A stretch of 34,432 bases of DNA, taken from Photobacterium frigidiphilum. Lineage in GTDB: Bacteria > Pseudomonadota > Gammaproteobacteria > Enterobacterales > Vibrionaceae. The DNA is taken from positions 1-34,432 of the forward strand of contig NZ_PYMJ01000048.1 of NCBI RefSeq assembly GCF_003025615.1. The letters are read 5' to 3'. Positions 1 to 7,975 of this stretch are shown here, in pieces (position 1 is the stretch's first letter; the number at the start of each line of letters is the position of its first letter). The position numbers and the translations under genes are program-made. The notes below the pieces were generated by a model. It was not told the DNA's origin and did not search any database. It worked only from the letters and a program-made list of their open reading frames with translations.

Positions 1-1450
1 CATGGAGCAGGGCGCTGGCGATCTGTTGGCTTTGGCCAAACACATTGACGATGTTGGTTTGTTTGCGGCTGGCAAACAGGGTATTGATTTTATCCTGGTT
101 GTCGGCGCTGAGTCCTTGCTGCTCCAGACTTTGGGTATTCACCAGAGTGCGCAAGTGACGCTTTTGTCCTTGGGTGCTGGCGATCAGCTTTTGCTCGTTG
201 TCGATCATGGTTTGGGTGGTAAACAGCGATTGGCTGTCGTTCAGGCCGATGAGGTGGCCTTGCAAAATAAGGGTATCGACGGCCAGTTTGATGTCGATGA
301 CATCGAGTTTTTCTCCCTGAGTAAATTGGGTCGCGGCGGATTCGATGAGTTTTTCATATCCCAGCTGGTTGCGGGTCTGGCTTTGGTGGTTGATAGCACG
401 GTGGGCCGCATCCATGGCGGCGGGCTTTAAGCTCTGACTGGGTGCCTCGCTATTGGCGCGGGCATAACTGCTGGCGACAAAGGCTTGTATGTCAAAACCG
501 CTGGCTTTGGCATCGCCTTGCCATTTTTCCATCAGAGTGGCGTCACTGGCGTAGGATTTGCCTTTTCGGGTGCCTTTGGCGGCCATGTCGCGGGCGGCTT
601 GTGAATCCATGCCGATGCTGCGTGCGTGTTCATTAATTTGCTGGCTGCGGGTTGACTGGCTTTTGAGATAGCTTTCAGGCACGTCCGCGATTTCAAACTG
701 ATTGTTGCCGATAGAACGTGTCTGATAGCCGAGCGTTTCTGCGCTTCGTGCCAGCGTACTTTGATACAGGGCGGTATAGTATTTTTGATGGTTATAAATC
801 CGCTCATTGGTGCCGTTAATCACTCCGCCTTGCTGCTTGAAGCACGACGCCAATGCCCGCAGGGTGTTTTGTTCATCTTTGGTCATGTTGCTGGTTAAGG
901 CATGGGTATGCATTTGCGGCTCATCTTCGCGACTGGTTTTGTGGCGAACCATGGCAAAGAGCAGGTTGCCGGTGTTGGCAAAGGCGGTCTTGCCCTGCTC
1001 ATCGGTGTACTTGGCCTGAGCCGCGTCTTTTTCCATGTGGGACAGGGTGAATTTAACGGCGTCATCATGGGCGGTTATCAGACGTTTATCACCGCCAACG
1101 AGCGCGAGGGTGCTGACTGATTTAGGGGCTGAGAAGGTGAAATCAAACCCGTTACGGTGGTTTTCCCGTTTGCCGTGCACCGTGGTGCCGTTGAGGTGGC
1201 CAGATAATACCGCTTCCAGTTGTTTCTCCTCAACGGGCTTGCCCAGCATACCTTCTTGTTCGGCAATCTTGCCAAACCATTGGGTATTGGGCTCGCTGCT
1301 CTGCTCTTTGAGGTAGTAGTTGGTTTCTTTTTCGGGGGATTGGGTATCGACCTCTAATGAGACGTCAGGTAGGTCGTGATGTTTTTCTTCGGTAAGGTAA
1401 TAGCTGGCCGCATCACCGGCGCTTTGTGACATGGGACTGATTGATAACAT
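1..1450 (-). CDS. traI: Conjugative relaxase TraI/TrwC family, 5' part (runs off the window)
   Basis: The minus strand is open from an ATG at 1450 to the window edge, about 483 codons. It begins MLSISPMSQSAG with a tyrosine pair (Y17, Y18), as in TrwC/TraI relaxases that nick oriT and stay bound through a tyrosine. Around residue 107 is the family motif FSAPKSVSTLAL, and at about 170-183 is the metal-binding histidine set (R-H-K-T-S-R then H-T-H). These fix it as a MOB-F relaxase; the helicase part would lie outside the window. The start is supported by GGAG a few bases upstream (GGAGCACCCGATG). It is the last gene of the transfer operon, downstream of traD as in F, with three other genes lying in between. 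Confidence in the family is high; activity cannot be judged from a partial gene. Confidence 0.93.
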   Translation of the reverse strand, partial: MLSISPMSQSAGDAASYYLTEEKHHDLPDVSLEVDTQSPEKETNYYLKEQSSEPNTQWFGKIAEQEGMLGKPVEEKQLEAVLSGHLNGTTVHGKRENHRNGFDFTFSAPKSVSTLALVGGDKRLITAHDDAVKFTLSHMEKDAAQAKYTDEQGKTAFANTGNLLFAMVRHKTSREDEPQMHTHALTSNMTKDEQNTLRALASCFKQQGGVINGTNERIYNHQKYYTALYQSTLARSAETLGYQTRSIGNNQFEIADVPESYLKSQSTRSQQINEHARSIGMDSQAARDMAAKGTRKGKSYASDATLMEKWQGDAKASGFDIQAFVASSYARANSEAPSQSLKPAAMDAAHRAINHQSQTRNQLGYEKLIESAATQFTQGEKLDVIDIKLAVDTLILQGHLIGLNDSQSLFTTQTMIDNEQKLIASTQGQKRHLRTLVNTQSLEQQGLSADNQDKINTLFASRKQTNIVNVFGQSQQIASALLH

Positions 1451-1623
1451 CGGGTGCTCCTTGGGGCGATAGGCTGTTATGCAAAATAGATGCATCTAGG
1501 AAATGTTTTTTCGGGGTTGTGAATATTGTGTTTTGGGATAGGCAGTTAGATTGTTATCGGGTCGTCTTGCCATTCTGAAACGTTGTACAATTCTTAGGGT
1601 TGGGCGGAGGAGTGTGGTACGTA

Positions 1624-2781
1624 ATGAAAAAAATAGGGATGAATCGAGGCTTGGCAACAGCCACTGCAATGGCACTGGTTACCTGTGTTGCTGTCTGGTT
1701 CGTGTTGGGTGGATCAGAGAAAACAGCGGTAGATGACCCCTTAAAGGTTAATAAAGGTGCCTTGTCAAAATATGAATCAACGCTGACTTATCGAATGGTC
1801 AGGTTTGATGTCGAGAATGGCATTGCCGATATACAGGCGGCCAACAAGGCCAGGGTAAATATTGGTGCCTACTTTCAGTGGGTGGATGAACAATGCCTTC
1901 AGTATCAACAGGTTCGTGACTTTCTCCTGTGCGCCAATCAGGTTGTGGGTGAGCACTTTGACTACGAAGTTTCGGAAGACGTTTCCAATAGCTACGCCCG
2001 GCAGCGATCGGATTGCGACCTGAATGCCTTCCTGATTGTTGATGTGGCCAGAATGCATGGGTTCGATCCGTATATGATGTATTCGCCCGGCCATGCCTTT
2101 ATCACCTGGACCGGTCGTGACGGGGAGGTCTATTACCTTGAAACGACAAAAAATGACAACAGGGGAAAGCTCGCCGATATCAATGATGCGTTTTATGTCC
2201 GGTCTTTGGATGGAACCTACTATACCCGTTATGGCGCCGATGCCGTTTTGTCTATCTATAAGGCACTGGTTTATCGCTTGTCAGCCAACAAGGCATACAT
2301 TGTCGGGCTCTATAATGCCTTGCCGGGAAATAGCCTGGTTGCCGATTCCTATTATGAATACCTGATGATCCATAACCGGATAGGGCCTGACGAGATTGCC
2401 GACATTATAGAAAGACTCAAAACCGATCCTACATCGGAAACCCTGTCGCTGATACTGGCAAGCTGGTACGTAGAGCAGGGGGATACCGGCAGGGCGCTGC
2501 CTCCGCGGTTTTGTACCTCTGACTGTATCTGGCTGGGGATCGAAGCGTGGTCTGATTACCTCGGTTACCATGAGCAGGGGACCCGGGTTTCTGACTTTTA
2601 TGGGAAGTATCTCAAGGACTTGGCAATTTTTTCTAATTATGAGAAAGCCCAAGATTTCTTAAAGAGTGTGGGTTTGATAATTGCTGCAATATTCTGTGTT
2701 CTGCTGTGGTTTTTTGGGCGGCGCCGGGGCAAGTGTGTCTATTTGATTCTTTCTGGTTCGAAGGTGCGGCGTAAACGTTGA
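1624..2781 (+). CDS. Membrane-anchored transglutaminase-like protein, function unknown
   Basis: This 385-aa protein starts at an ATG preceded by GGAGGAG; an upstream in-frame TTG at 1600 is less likely. A hydrophobic segment near residues 10-26 and a second near the C-terminus (about 342-360, followed by the basic tail FGRRRGK) suggest it spans or is anchored in the inner membrane with the middle in the periplasm. The centre has a Cys in RSDCDLNAF, a His in SPGHAFITW and an acidic position in YLETTKND. That Cys-His-acid order is the pattern of transglutaminase-like/papain-like folds. I infer the fold from these motifs only. It lies opposite to the flanking tra genes and just downstream of the traI promoter region, so it is probably an accessory cargo gene rather than part of the transfer machine. 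The substrate is unknown. Confidence 0.7.
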   Translation: MKKIGMNRGLATATAMALVTCVAVWFVLGGSEKTAVDDPLKVNKGALSKYESTLTYRMVRFDVENGIADIQAANKARVNIGAYFQWVDEQCLQYQQVRDFLLCANQVVGEHFDYEVSEDVSNSYARQRSDCDLNAFLIVDVARMHGFDPYMMYSPGHAFITWTGRDGEVYYLETTKNDNRGKLADINDAFYVRSLDGTYYTRYGADAVLSIYKALVYRLSANKAYIVGLYNALPGNSLVADSYYEYLMIHNRIGPDEIADIIERLKTDPTSETLSLILASWYVEQGDTGRALPPRFCTSDCIWLGIEAWSDYLGYHEQGTRVSDFYGKYLKDLAIFSNYEKAQDFLKSVGLIIAAIFCVLLWFFGRRRGKCVYLILSGSKVRRKR

Positions 2782-2789
2782 AGCTGATG

Positions 2790-3212
2790 TCAGAGGCAGT
2801 TGTGTGCACCACTGAAAAGGTCGAAGACGGGATCTATTCTGAGAGCAGAAACAACATAAAACATAATCATAACCAGCACCTGAGTGCAACAGATGATGGT
2901 TACTGACATGGTCAGCCACATAAGAGACTTAATGGTTAACGGATTGGTGATAATGCCACGTCGAAGGAGTCCGTATGACCGCATAATGCCCGACAGGCTC
3001 ATGATGTACATCGACAGGTAGGCAATTACCGGAAAAACCGAAGAGCTGTCGTAGATGGCAATCCCGGCCAATACAATCGCCTGGATAATGTGAATAAGCC
3101 TCCTCGATATAAAGGATGTGACAACAAATAATAGCGAGAGACTGAATAACATGAGGTCATTAATGTAATCAGAAATATCAGAAAAGAAATAATACATAGA
3201 GTAGATAGACAT
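2790..3212 (-). CDS. Small multi-pass membrane protein, paralogue of the next gene
   Basis: The gene encodes 140 aa with about four hydrophobic segments and few charged residues. The start ATG has GGAG five bases upstream. Its N-terminal half is clearly related to the protein encoded at 3357-3755: both share the segment HI(I/V)QAIVLAGIA(I/V)Y and the same spacing of hydrophobic stretches, and both end with a segment containing LRIDP(V/M)F. The two are therefore tandem duplicates. I do not recognise the family. Its position between traD and traI on the operon strand would fit a transfer-associated membrane function such as surface or entry exclusion, but that is inference from place only. Confidence 0.6.
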   Translation of the reverse strand: MSIYSMYYFFSDISDYINDLMLFSLSLLFVVTSFISRRLIHIIQAIVLAGIAIYDSSSVFPVIAYLSMYIMSLSGIMRSYGLLRRGIITNPLTIKSLMWLTMSVTIICCTQVLVMIMFYVVSALRIDPVFDLFSGAHNCL

Positions 3213-3356
3213 GGGCTCTCCATGGAAGAGGTTGGTAGTTGGGTGCCGTGCGATGGGGTTGACGTATTGATGTTCGATCGCTTTGTTTGTGTCGGTCTTT
3301 TTGATGAGACGTTTTGCAAGGAAGTCGTGTCAGAGATGAGCCCTGTTTTTTCGTTG

Positions 3357-3755
3357 TTAAAGGGAAAACATTGGGTCGATTCTGAGAATATAGATAATGA
3401 AGAAGCCAAGCAAGCCCAGGCCCATGATGCCCCATATGGCGATGATTACCGTGCTGATGAACAAGATTATTTTAAAGGCGGGCAGGTTAAAGAAATTGCC
3501 CGCCTCGACGATGTCGAATGATCGGCGAAGGAATAACAGGGTCATGATAAACACAGATAGATAGGTGAAAACCGGGATGGCTGAAAAGCTGTTGTAGACA
3601 GCAATGCCGGCCAGCACAATGGCCTGGACAATATGGGTACGTTTTTTCGAGATAAAAGTGATGATGACGAACAGCACAGAAAAGTAACAGAGTGCCAGCC
3701 TGCTCATGCAGAAAAACATTTCCGTCAGGTATTCATTCATGGCGTAGGTAGACAT
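3357..3755 (-). CDS. Small multi-pass membrane protein, tandem paralogue
   Basis: A 132-aa hydrophobic protein starting MSTYAMNEYL. I chose the ATG at 3755 because it has GGAG five bases upstream and aligns with the start of its paralogue at 3212; an open frame reaches back to 3908 but the added residues are not hydrophobic and have no counterpart. Four membrane segments are likely. Shared landmarks with the downstream copy are FISKK/FISRR, QAIVLAGIA and a terminal ILRIDPMF. The two genes lie head to tail with about 144 bases between them. No family was recognised; a pair of diverged copies hints at selection for variants, as seen for exclusion or immunity proteins, but nothing in the sequence proves this. 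Confidence 0.6.
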   Translation of the reverse strand: MSTYAMNEYLTEMFFCMSRLALCYFSVLFVIITFISKKRTHIVQAIVLAGIAVYNSFSAIPVFTYLSVFIMTLLFLRRSFDIVEAGNFFNLPAFKIILFISTVIIAIWGIMGLGLLGFFIIYILRIDPMFSL

Positions 3756-4077
3756 AGGGGCTCCGTGGTTGGTGATGGTTAGCTTTGGGTTGTGTGAGAT
3801 GGCGCCTGAAACGCATTGGAGATAGGTATTTCCGGTAGGCAAGGCGCTGTTGTCGTTTGATGGATATAGCAGTATCGGCGCGAGTGCGACATTTAAGGCC
3901 GGTGTCATTCATGGTATCTACGAGCGGTTTAATTTTGGGCTCGATGATGTCGTCGTTTTTTTGATATGGCTTCACGTGATCCCCTTGGTTGTCGGTAAGC
4001 CGTGTCTTTGTCGGGAGGTGTCGGGTTATCAACCAGACAAGGCCAGCAGCGTCGGCTTTTATGTCAGTTGCATTCAT
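3733..4077 (-). CDS. Possible small basic protein between traD and the membrane genes
   Basis: The roughly 340 bases between the traD stop and the membrane-protein start contain one minus-strand frame of 114 codons beginning with ATG at 4077, 17 bases after the traD stop. The product is basic and polar (for example SIKRQQRLAYRK) and overlaps the next gene start by about 23 bases. The ribosome site is weak, there is no recognisable motif, and competing frames of similar length exist in the same stretch. It may be a real operon member or a chance frame. Confidence 0.25.
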   Translation of the reverse strand: MNATDIKADAAGLVWLITRHLPTKTRLTDNQGDHVKPYQKNDDIIEPKIKPLVDTMNDTGLKCRTRADTAISIKRQQRLAYRKYLSPMRFRRHLTQPKANHHQPRSPYVYLRHE

Positions 4078-4094
4078 TGTCTTTTTACTCGTTA

Positions 4095-6176
4095 TCAGAA
4101 AATCTCTGGTTCGTTAATATTTTGCTCTTCCTGGAACAATTGCTCGGTGACCGCTTCACTGTCTGCTTGCTCCTTCTCTTTGGCTTTCTTCTCGGCTTGT
4201 TTATCAGAGGATGGCTTCTTGTTCTTTTCAGCCATTTTTTTCTTCGCAGCCTTGGCCTTGTCAATGGTGGTCTTCATCCGTTCTTCTTCTGCATTACGTT
4301 CAGTGTCATCGTCAAATTGCTCAGTATGTACTGACATCAACTTGTTTTGATCATCCGGTGGCAGCAGGTTGAGCGCACTGATTTGGCAATAGGTCAGCAT
4401 GTGTTCGATAGACTGCATGGTCTCTGACGAGGCATATTCACGTCGAATGAACGGGGGGCAGATTGAGCGCATTTTGTCGAACTTGAGATCGAGTTTGGTG
4501 ATAGGGAAATCCCCTGGACTGCGAAGCCAACACTGTAAATCATCCAATTGCATGATTTCTGAGGGGGTCACTGCAGGGCGGGTGATGGTCTGGTGTCCCA
4601 GCGAAATACCGTCACGCATGGCATGGGCACCGTAGCTGTAATTCTCTTTAGAAATGTCCATTTCCTGCTCCCCCAAATCCTGCGAGGAAATCTTGGCCAT
4701 TTCGTTGGACGGTGAGCGAAAAAAGAAGCGGGTGTTCAACAAATCAAACATTTCCAGTGCTGCATTGGTGCCGTAGATTTTCTTAAGCTGGGCAAAGGAC
4801 TGAATACCAATGACATAGCAGCCACCGAATTTACGCACTTCGGCAATGGTCTCGGCCAGCTCCGGCAGTTTATGCAAGCTCGGGGCTTCATCCATGACCA
4901 CCCAAATCCGGCGGTCGTGATCTTCTTCTTGCTCCAAGATGGAGGTGGAGGCGATGGATAACCACATGGACAATAATGGGCGTAAAGAGGCGTGTTGTTG
5001 GGCGTTGCTGGACAAGAACAGGAAGCCGTTTTCATCTTTGTTTTTCACCCACTCCCGAATAGAAAATCGTGGGCGTACTAGGTTGCCTTGATCATCTTTC
5101 CTATCGAGTCCTTCTAAAAATCGCAGGGATTTGATGTAGGCGGCCAATACCGATTTGATGGATATCGCTGTTTTTTGGATTTTATCCGAGACCAGTGACG
5201 CGGATTCCGTGCCTTTAAGGTATTCACTGAGCGACTCCAGCTCTGAGGTCAACATGAGTTCGAGCAGGCGTTCAGTCGTCCGGTTTGGCTCATTCACCAT
5301 CTTGTAAGCGGTGGAGGTGAAAATCGTGCGGGCAGATTGCACCCAAAACGGATCGCCATCGCCGTGCATCGGAATGAGCGCGGCTGACATGTTTTCAAAG
5401 TCAGTGGCATCCTTGGCATCGCACCATACATCCCAGTAAGCGCAGCGTTCATCAAAGGCATTGAGAATGATGTCGGTTTCCGGGTTGTAGAATTTACTGA
5501 CGAAGGTACAGCCTTTGTCGTAAATGATGGCTTTATCGCCTCGATTTTTAATCCAACGCAGAAACTTGCGCAGTGCCACCGATTTGCCTGATCCCGTGGT
5601 GCCGTCGAACAGTAGGTGCTGGCATTCAAAGTGCTGCTTGAAGATTTTGTGCCCATCGAGCGCGAAATCTGACTGTTTATTGGCTTTCTTGAGGATGTTG
5701 GCCAGCTCGGGCGGGGTGGCTATTTGTATTCCACGAATGAAGTGGTCGTCGGTTTGTTCATCCCCTTTCTTTTTGAAATACCGCATGGCAAGGCTAAAGA
5801 CCGTTAGGCCGCTTATCAGGCTGGCAAGAAGGTACAGCTGCAGTGACAGCCAAAACTGGCGATTGGCGTCAATGAATACAGGGTTTAGCCGTTGCTGGCC
5901 CAAGGTGCTTTTATAAGTGACGCCTTGCCAGAGGGTGAAGACCTCGTGGGTATCGGGTTTTATTTTGCCGACCATGCTGTAACGCCAGTAGTAATAGGTG
6001 CCTTTTAAGGTGTCCTGGTCGATGAAGGTAAAGCACAGCAGGGCGGTGAGCAGGAGGATGCCGTACCCCATCCAGCGAACGAGCTTGGCATTAATTTGAA
6101 AGAACATGGTGATATTGTGGAAAGTGATTTGCCCGCCACGGGTGTAGTTGCTGTTTTTAGGCCGTTGATTACTCAT
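4095..6176 (-). CDS. traD: Type IV coupling protein TraD
   Basis: This 693-aa ATPase couples the relaxosome to the type IV secretion channel at the inner membrane. Two membrane segments lie near residues 34-51 and 110-131. The Walker A motif GTTGSGKS is at 192-199 and the Walker B segment RIWVVMDEAPSL at about 423-434, followed by a conserved FGGCYVIGIQSFAQL stretch, as in TraD/VirD4 proteins. The last 50 residues or so are rich in Lys and Glu, a charged tail where F TraD contacts the relaxosome. The length matches the family. The ATG overlaps the stop of the upstream gene by four bases, so the two are translationally coupled. The gene order traG...traD...traI is that of F-like systems. The coding region is intact. 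Confidence 0.95.
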   Translation of the reverse strand: MSNQRPKNSNYTRGGQITFHNITMFFQINAKLVRWMGYGILLLTALLCFTFIDQDTLKGTYYYWRYSMVGKIKPDTHEVFTLWQGVTYKSTLGQQRLNPVFIDANRQFWLSLQLYLLASLISGLTVFSLAMRYFKKKGDEQTDDHFIRGIQIATPPELANILKKANKQSDFALDGHKIFKQHFECQHLLFDGTTGSGKSVALRKFLRWIKNRGDKAIIYDKGCTFVSKFYNPETDIILNAFDERCAYWDVWCDAKDATDFENMSAALIPMHGDGDPFWVQSARTIFTSTAYKMVNEPNRTTERLLELMLTSELESLSEYLKGTESASLVSDKIQKTAISIKSVLAAYIKSLRFLEGLDRKDDQGNLVRPRFSIREWVKNKDENGFLFLSSNAQQHASLRPLLSMWLSIASTSILEQEEDHDRRIWVVMDEAPSLHKLPELAETIAEVRKFGGCYVIGIQSFAQLKKIYGTNAALEMFDLLNTRFFFRSPSNEMAKISSQDLGEQEMDISKENYSYGAHAMRDGISLGHQTITRPAVTPSEIMQLDDLQCWLRSPGDFPITKLDLKFDKMRSICPPFIRREYASSETMQSIEHMLTYCQISALNLLPPDDQNKLMSVHTEQFDDDTERNAEEERMKTTIDKAKAAKKKMAEKNKKPSSDKQAEKKAKEKEQADSEAVTEQLFQEEQNINEPEIF

Positions 6177-6544
6177 TGCTGGTCTCCTTTGCAGGGGTAG
6201 GTGTTCGTCAAACCGATGATGGCTATCATCCCGGTATTGAGTGTGGGGTCTTGTTTGTCCGTGGGCGCGTTGTGATAGGTATCAGCAATGATGTCAGCGA
6301 GCCGTTGACGGTTTAGGGGTTGTTTGCTTGGCAAGCAAAAAGCCCGTGGTTTGTTGTTGGCACCTAATAGGGCATTGATATACATGCTGGCATCCACAAT
6401 GCCGTTTAGGTAGGTTTCAGCGACAGCCCGTACCGTGGGGGCGGGGCTATTTATACTGTCCAGATGGGTCTTTATGGAGGCCGCGTGCAAGGGTGTGACA
6501 AGCGCGAGAAAGGTGATGAAAAGTAAGCGTTTAACGCAAGACAT
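6173..6544 (-). CDS. Secreted Rap1a/Tai-like small protein
   Basis: The product is 123 aa with a clear signal peptide (hydrophobic residues 6-18, then LHAAS) and so is probably periplasmic. The mature part reads like the Rap1a/Tai family, originally known from type VI amidase immunity proteins: a YLNGIVDA segment, an FCLPS cysteine motif, and a closing NTYPCKG cysteine, which would form the conserved disulfide. In tra operons this fold occurs without a nearby amidase, and its role there is unclear. The stop codon overlaps the traD start, which argues for one operon. Immunity to a lytic transglycosylase or amidase of the transfer machine is a guess. Confidence 0.6.
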   Translation of the reverse strand: MSCVKRLLFITFLALVTPLHAASIKTHLDSINSPAPTVRAVAETYLNGIVDASMYINALLGANNKPRAFCLPSKQPLNRQRLADIIADTYHNAPTDKQDPTLNTGMIAIIGLTNTYPCKGDQQ

Positions 6545-6656
6545 AGTGAGCCTTTTTTTGTGATTAACTGATCATAAAACCAGTATAAATAAGGTTAAAT
6601 ATTGACCGTGTGATATAATGATTGTTAATAAATCATCAAGTTAGAGTGAGGTTCTC

Positions 6657-7097
6657 ATGAGCGATTCCGATAACACATTGCTGGCGGCTGCTGCCATGCG
6701 GGCAAAGAAAAACGCCCTTGACCAGGGCGATCAAGAAGCAACGGCTGTTTCCATTACGGCGAAAGTCAAAGCGCTGTCAGAAGCGGGGTTCTCGGATGGT
6801 GAAATCGATAAAATTCTAGCGGTGGATGCCACTCAGTCTGCAACGTTACAGACTGAAAAAATGGCGGCGACTGAGGAATATAATGAACAGGTGGATGAAA
6901 CGATCAATCATGCAAAAGTGCACACTGGATTGATGCTTGTTATGGCCATTGGTTTTATAGTAACTTTTTTCTTACCTGGAAGTCTGAGTGACCATGCTGG
7001 AATAGCCATAGGATGGATGGTTTTTTGCTTTGCCGTGATGTTGCTTCGAACAATCCCATTTGCTTTTAAAAAAGCGGGTTATTTCCTCAAACGTTAA
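6657..7097 (+). CDS. Small inner-membrane protein beside traG, possible entry-exclusion protein
   Basis: A 146-aa protein with GAGG eight bases before its ATG. Residues 1-90 are soluble and helical with many Ala, Lys and Glu; residues 97-115 and 120-136 are two membrane segments separated by a short loop, and the tail is basic. The gene runs against traG and ends three bases from the traG stop, and it is divergent from the Rap1a-like/traD operon across about 110 AT-rich bases that should hold both promoters. In F (TraS) and SXT/R391 (Eex), inner-membrane proteins of about 140-150 aa encoded next to traG recognise the TraG C-terminus of an incoming donor. Size, topology and place fit that role. 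I saw no diagnostic motif, and the orientation is unusual. Confidence 0.55.
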   Translation: MSDSDNTLLAAAAMRAKKNALDQGDQEATAVSITAKVKALSEAGFSDGEIDKILAVDATQSATLQTEKMAATEEYNEQVDETINHAKVHTGLMLVMAIGFIVTFFLPGSLSDHAGIAIGWMVFCFAVMLLRTIPFAFKKAGYFLKR

Positions 7098-7100
7098 TGG

Positions 7101-7936
7101 TTATCGTGATCCCCTGCCCATTGCTGGGTGAGTGTTCGGTTGAGATTGGGGCTCTACATTGTCGTTGACTGCCTCAATATCTTTTTGAGGTGCAGGCTCC
7201 GGTGACGGATGTTGAACGGCATTATCGGTTACTGTTTCTTGGGTTGTATTAATACTCTCATGTACTTCTCTGTCGATAGTGTTGAACTTGTTTTCATCAA
7301 AGTATTCCCGTACGCCTTTTCCTTCAATAATGAGCTCGACCCCTTCATCATGACGGGTCTGCAATTCCCCTGATTGCTGTTGTTGGGCGGTTCGTTGCGC
7401 CGGTGTCAGTGCCAGTTCGCCCGTTTGTTGGTCAAAATTTTTCACTAAGTCTTTTTCTGTTTGTGGCAGGCTGTCATCTGTGTAGCGTTCAAGCTTGGCC
7501 TGTGTTTCCGGCTCATTCATGAACTGTCGAACATAGCCCGCTCGCTCTTCACGTAATGATTCGGTACTGCCGTACATGATCCCTTCATAATGTTCGGGGT
7601 TCTCTTGTTTCATGTAGGACTGAAAATCGGGCATGAGGTTGAACGAGACACCGTTGCTGACATCCTCGACTTTATCAGCCTGACGGTTGAGTGACTGGGA
7701 TTTACTGAACTCGGTGTGTGCCGTGAGCCCTAGTGATTCAGTGTCACGCAGGCTGTCCCCGATATTCGACAAGGCGGTATCGGTCTTGGTCCGGGTCTCG
7801 CTGCTGCTGTCGGTTAAATCGTAGTTCTTGAGCACGTTGGCCGATTCGTTGAATTGCTTTTGCAAGGCTTGTGATTCACGATCACTTTCTGAGTTACTGG
7901 TCGTGTCGCTGGTTCGTTCATCTCTGGTCTTTCTAA
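7101..7936 (-). pseudogene. traG: TraG C-terminal fragment, cut off by the Tn3-family transposon
   Basis: About 278 codons of minus-strand frame lead out of the transposon inverted repeat and continue to a stop at 7101. The protein is hydrophilic and Gln/Ser/Thr/Glu-rich, with the stretch NLMPDFQSYMKQENPE followed by a YGSTESLREERAGYVRQF region, which is typical of the periplasmic C-terminal region of conjugative TraG. In F-type systems TraG acts in pilus assembly through its membrane N-terminal half and in mating-pair stabilisation and entry exclusion through this C-terminal half. The N-terminal part is absent here and is not found on the far side of the transposon (15982 onward), so this is not a simple insertion. 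The present reading frame begins inside the inverted repeat, so any product would lack membrane segments. Confidence 0.8.
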
Positions 7937-7975
7937 GGGTTTGAAGTCCAACGGTACGAAAAGTTACTCTAAGGA
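7937..7975 (+). repeat. Left terminal inverted repeat of the Tn3-family element
   Basis: The 39 bases are the exact reverse complement of 15943-15981. The outer end GGGTTTGAAG resembles the GGGG start of Tn3-family ends, and the inner half is the usual ACGA...TTA-type TnpA contact region. The tnpA stop codon (7969-7971) falls inside it. Confidence 0.92.

Noticed and set aside
2..430. A 142-codon plus-strand frame at the left edge.
   Set aside because: It is the reverse complement of the TraI relaxase, whose motifs (FSAPKSVS, HTH) decide the strand.
3850..4350. A 166-codon plus-strand frame across the traD end.
   Set aside because: It overlaps the charged tail of TraD on the other strand, has low-complexity Ser/Phe text, and no ribosome site.
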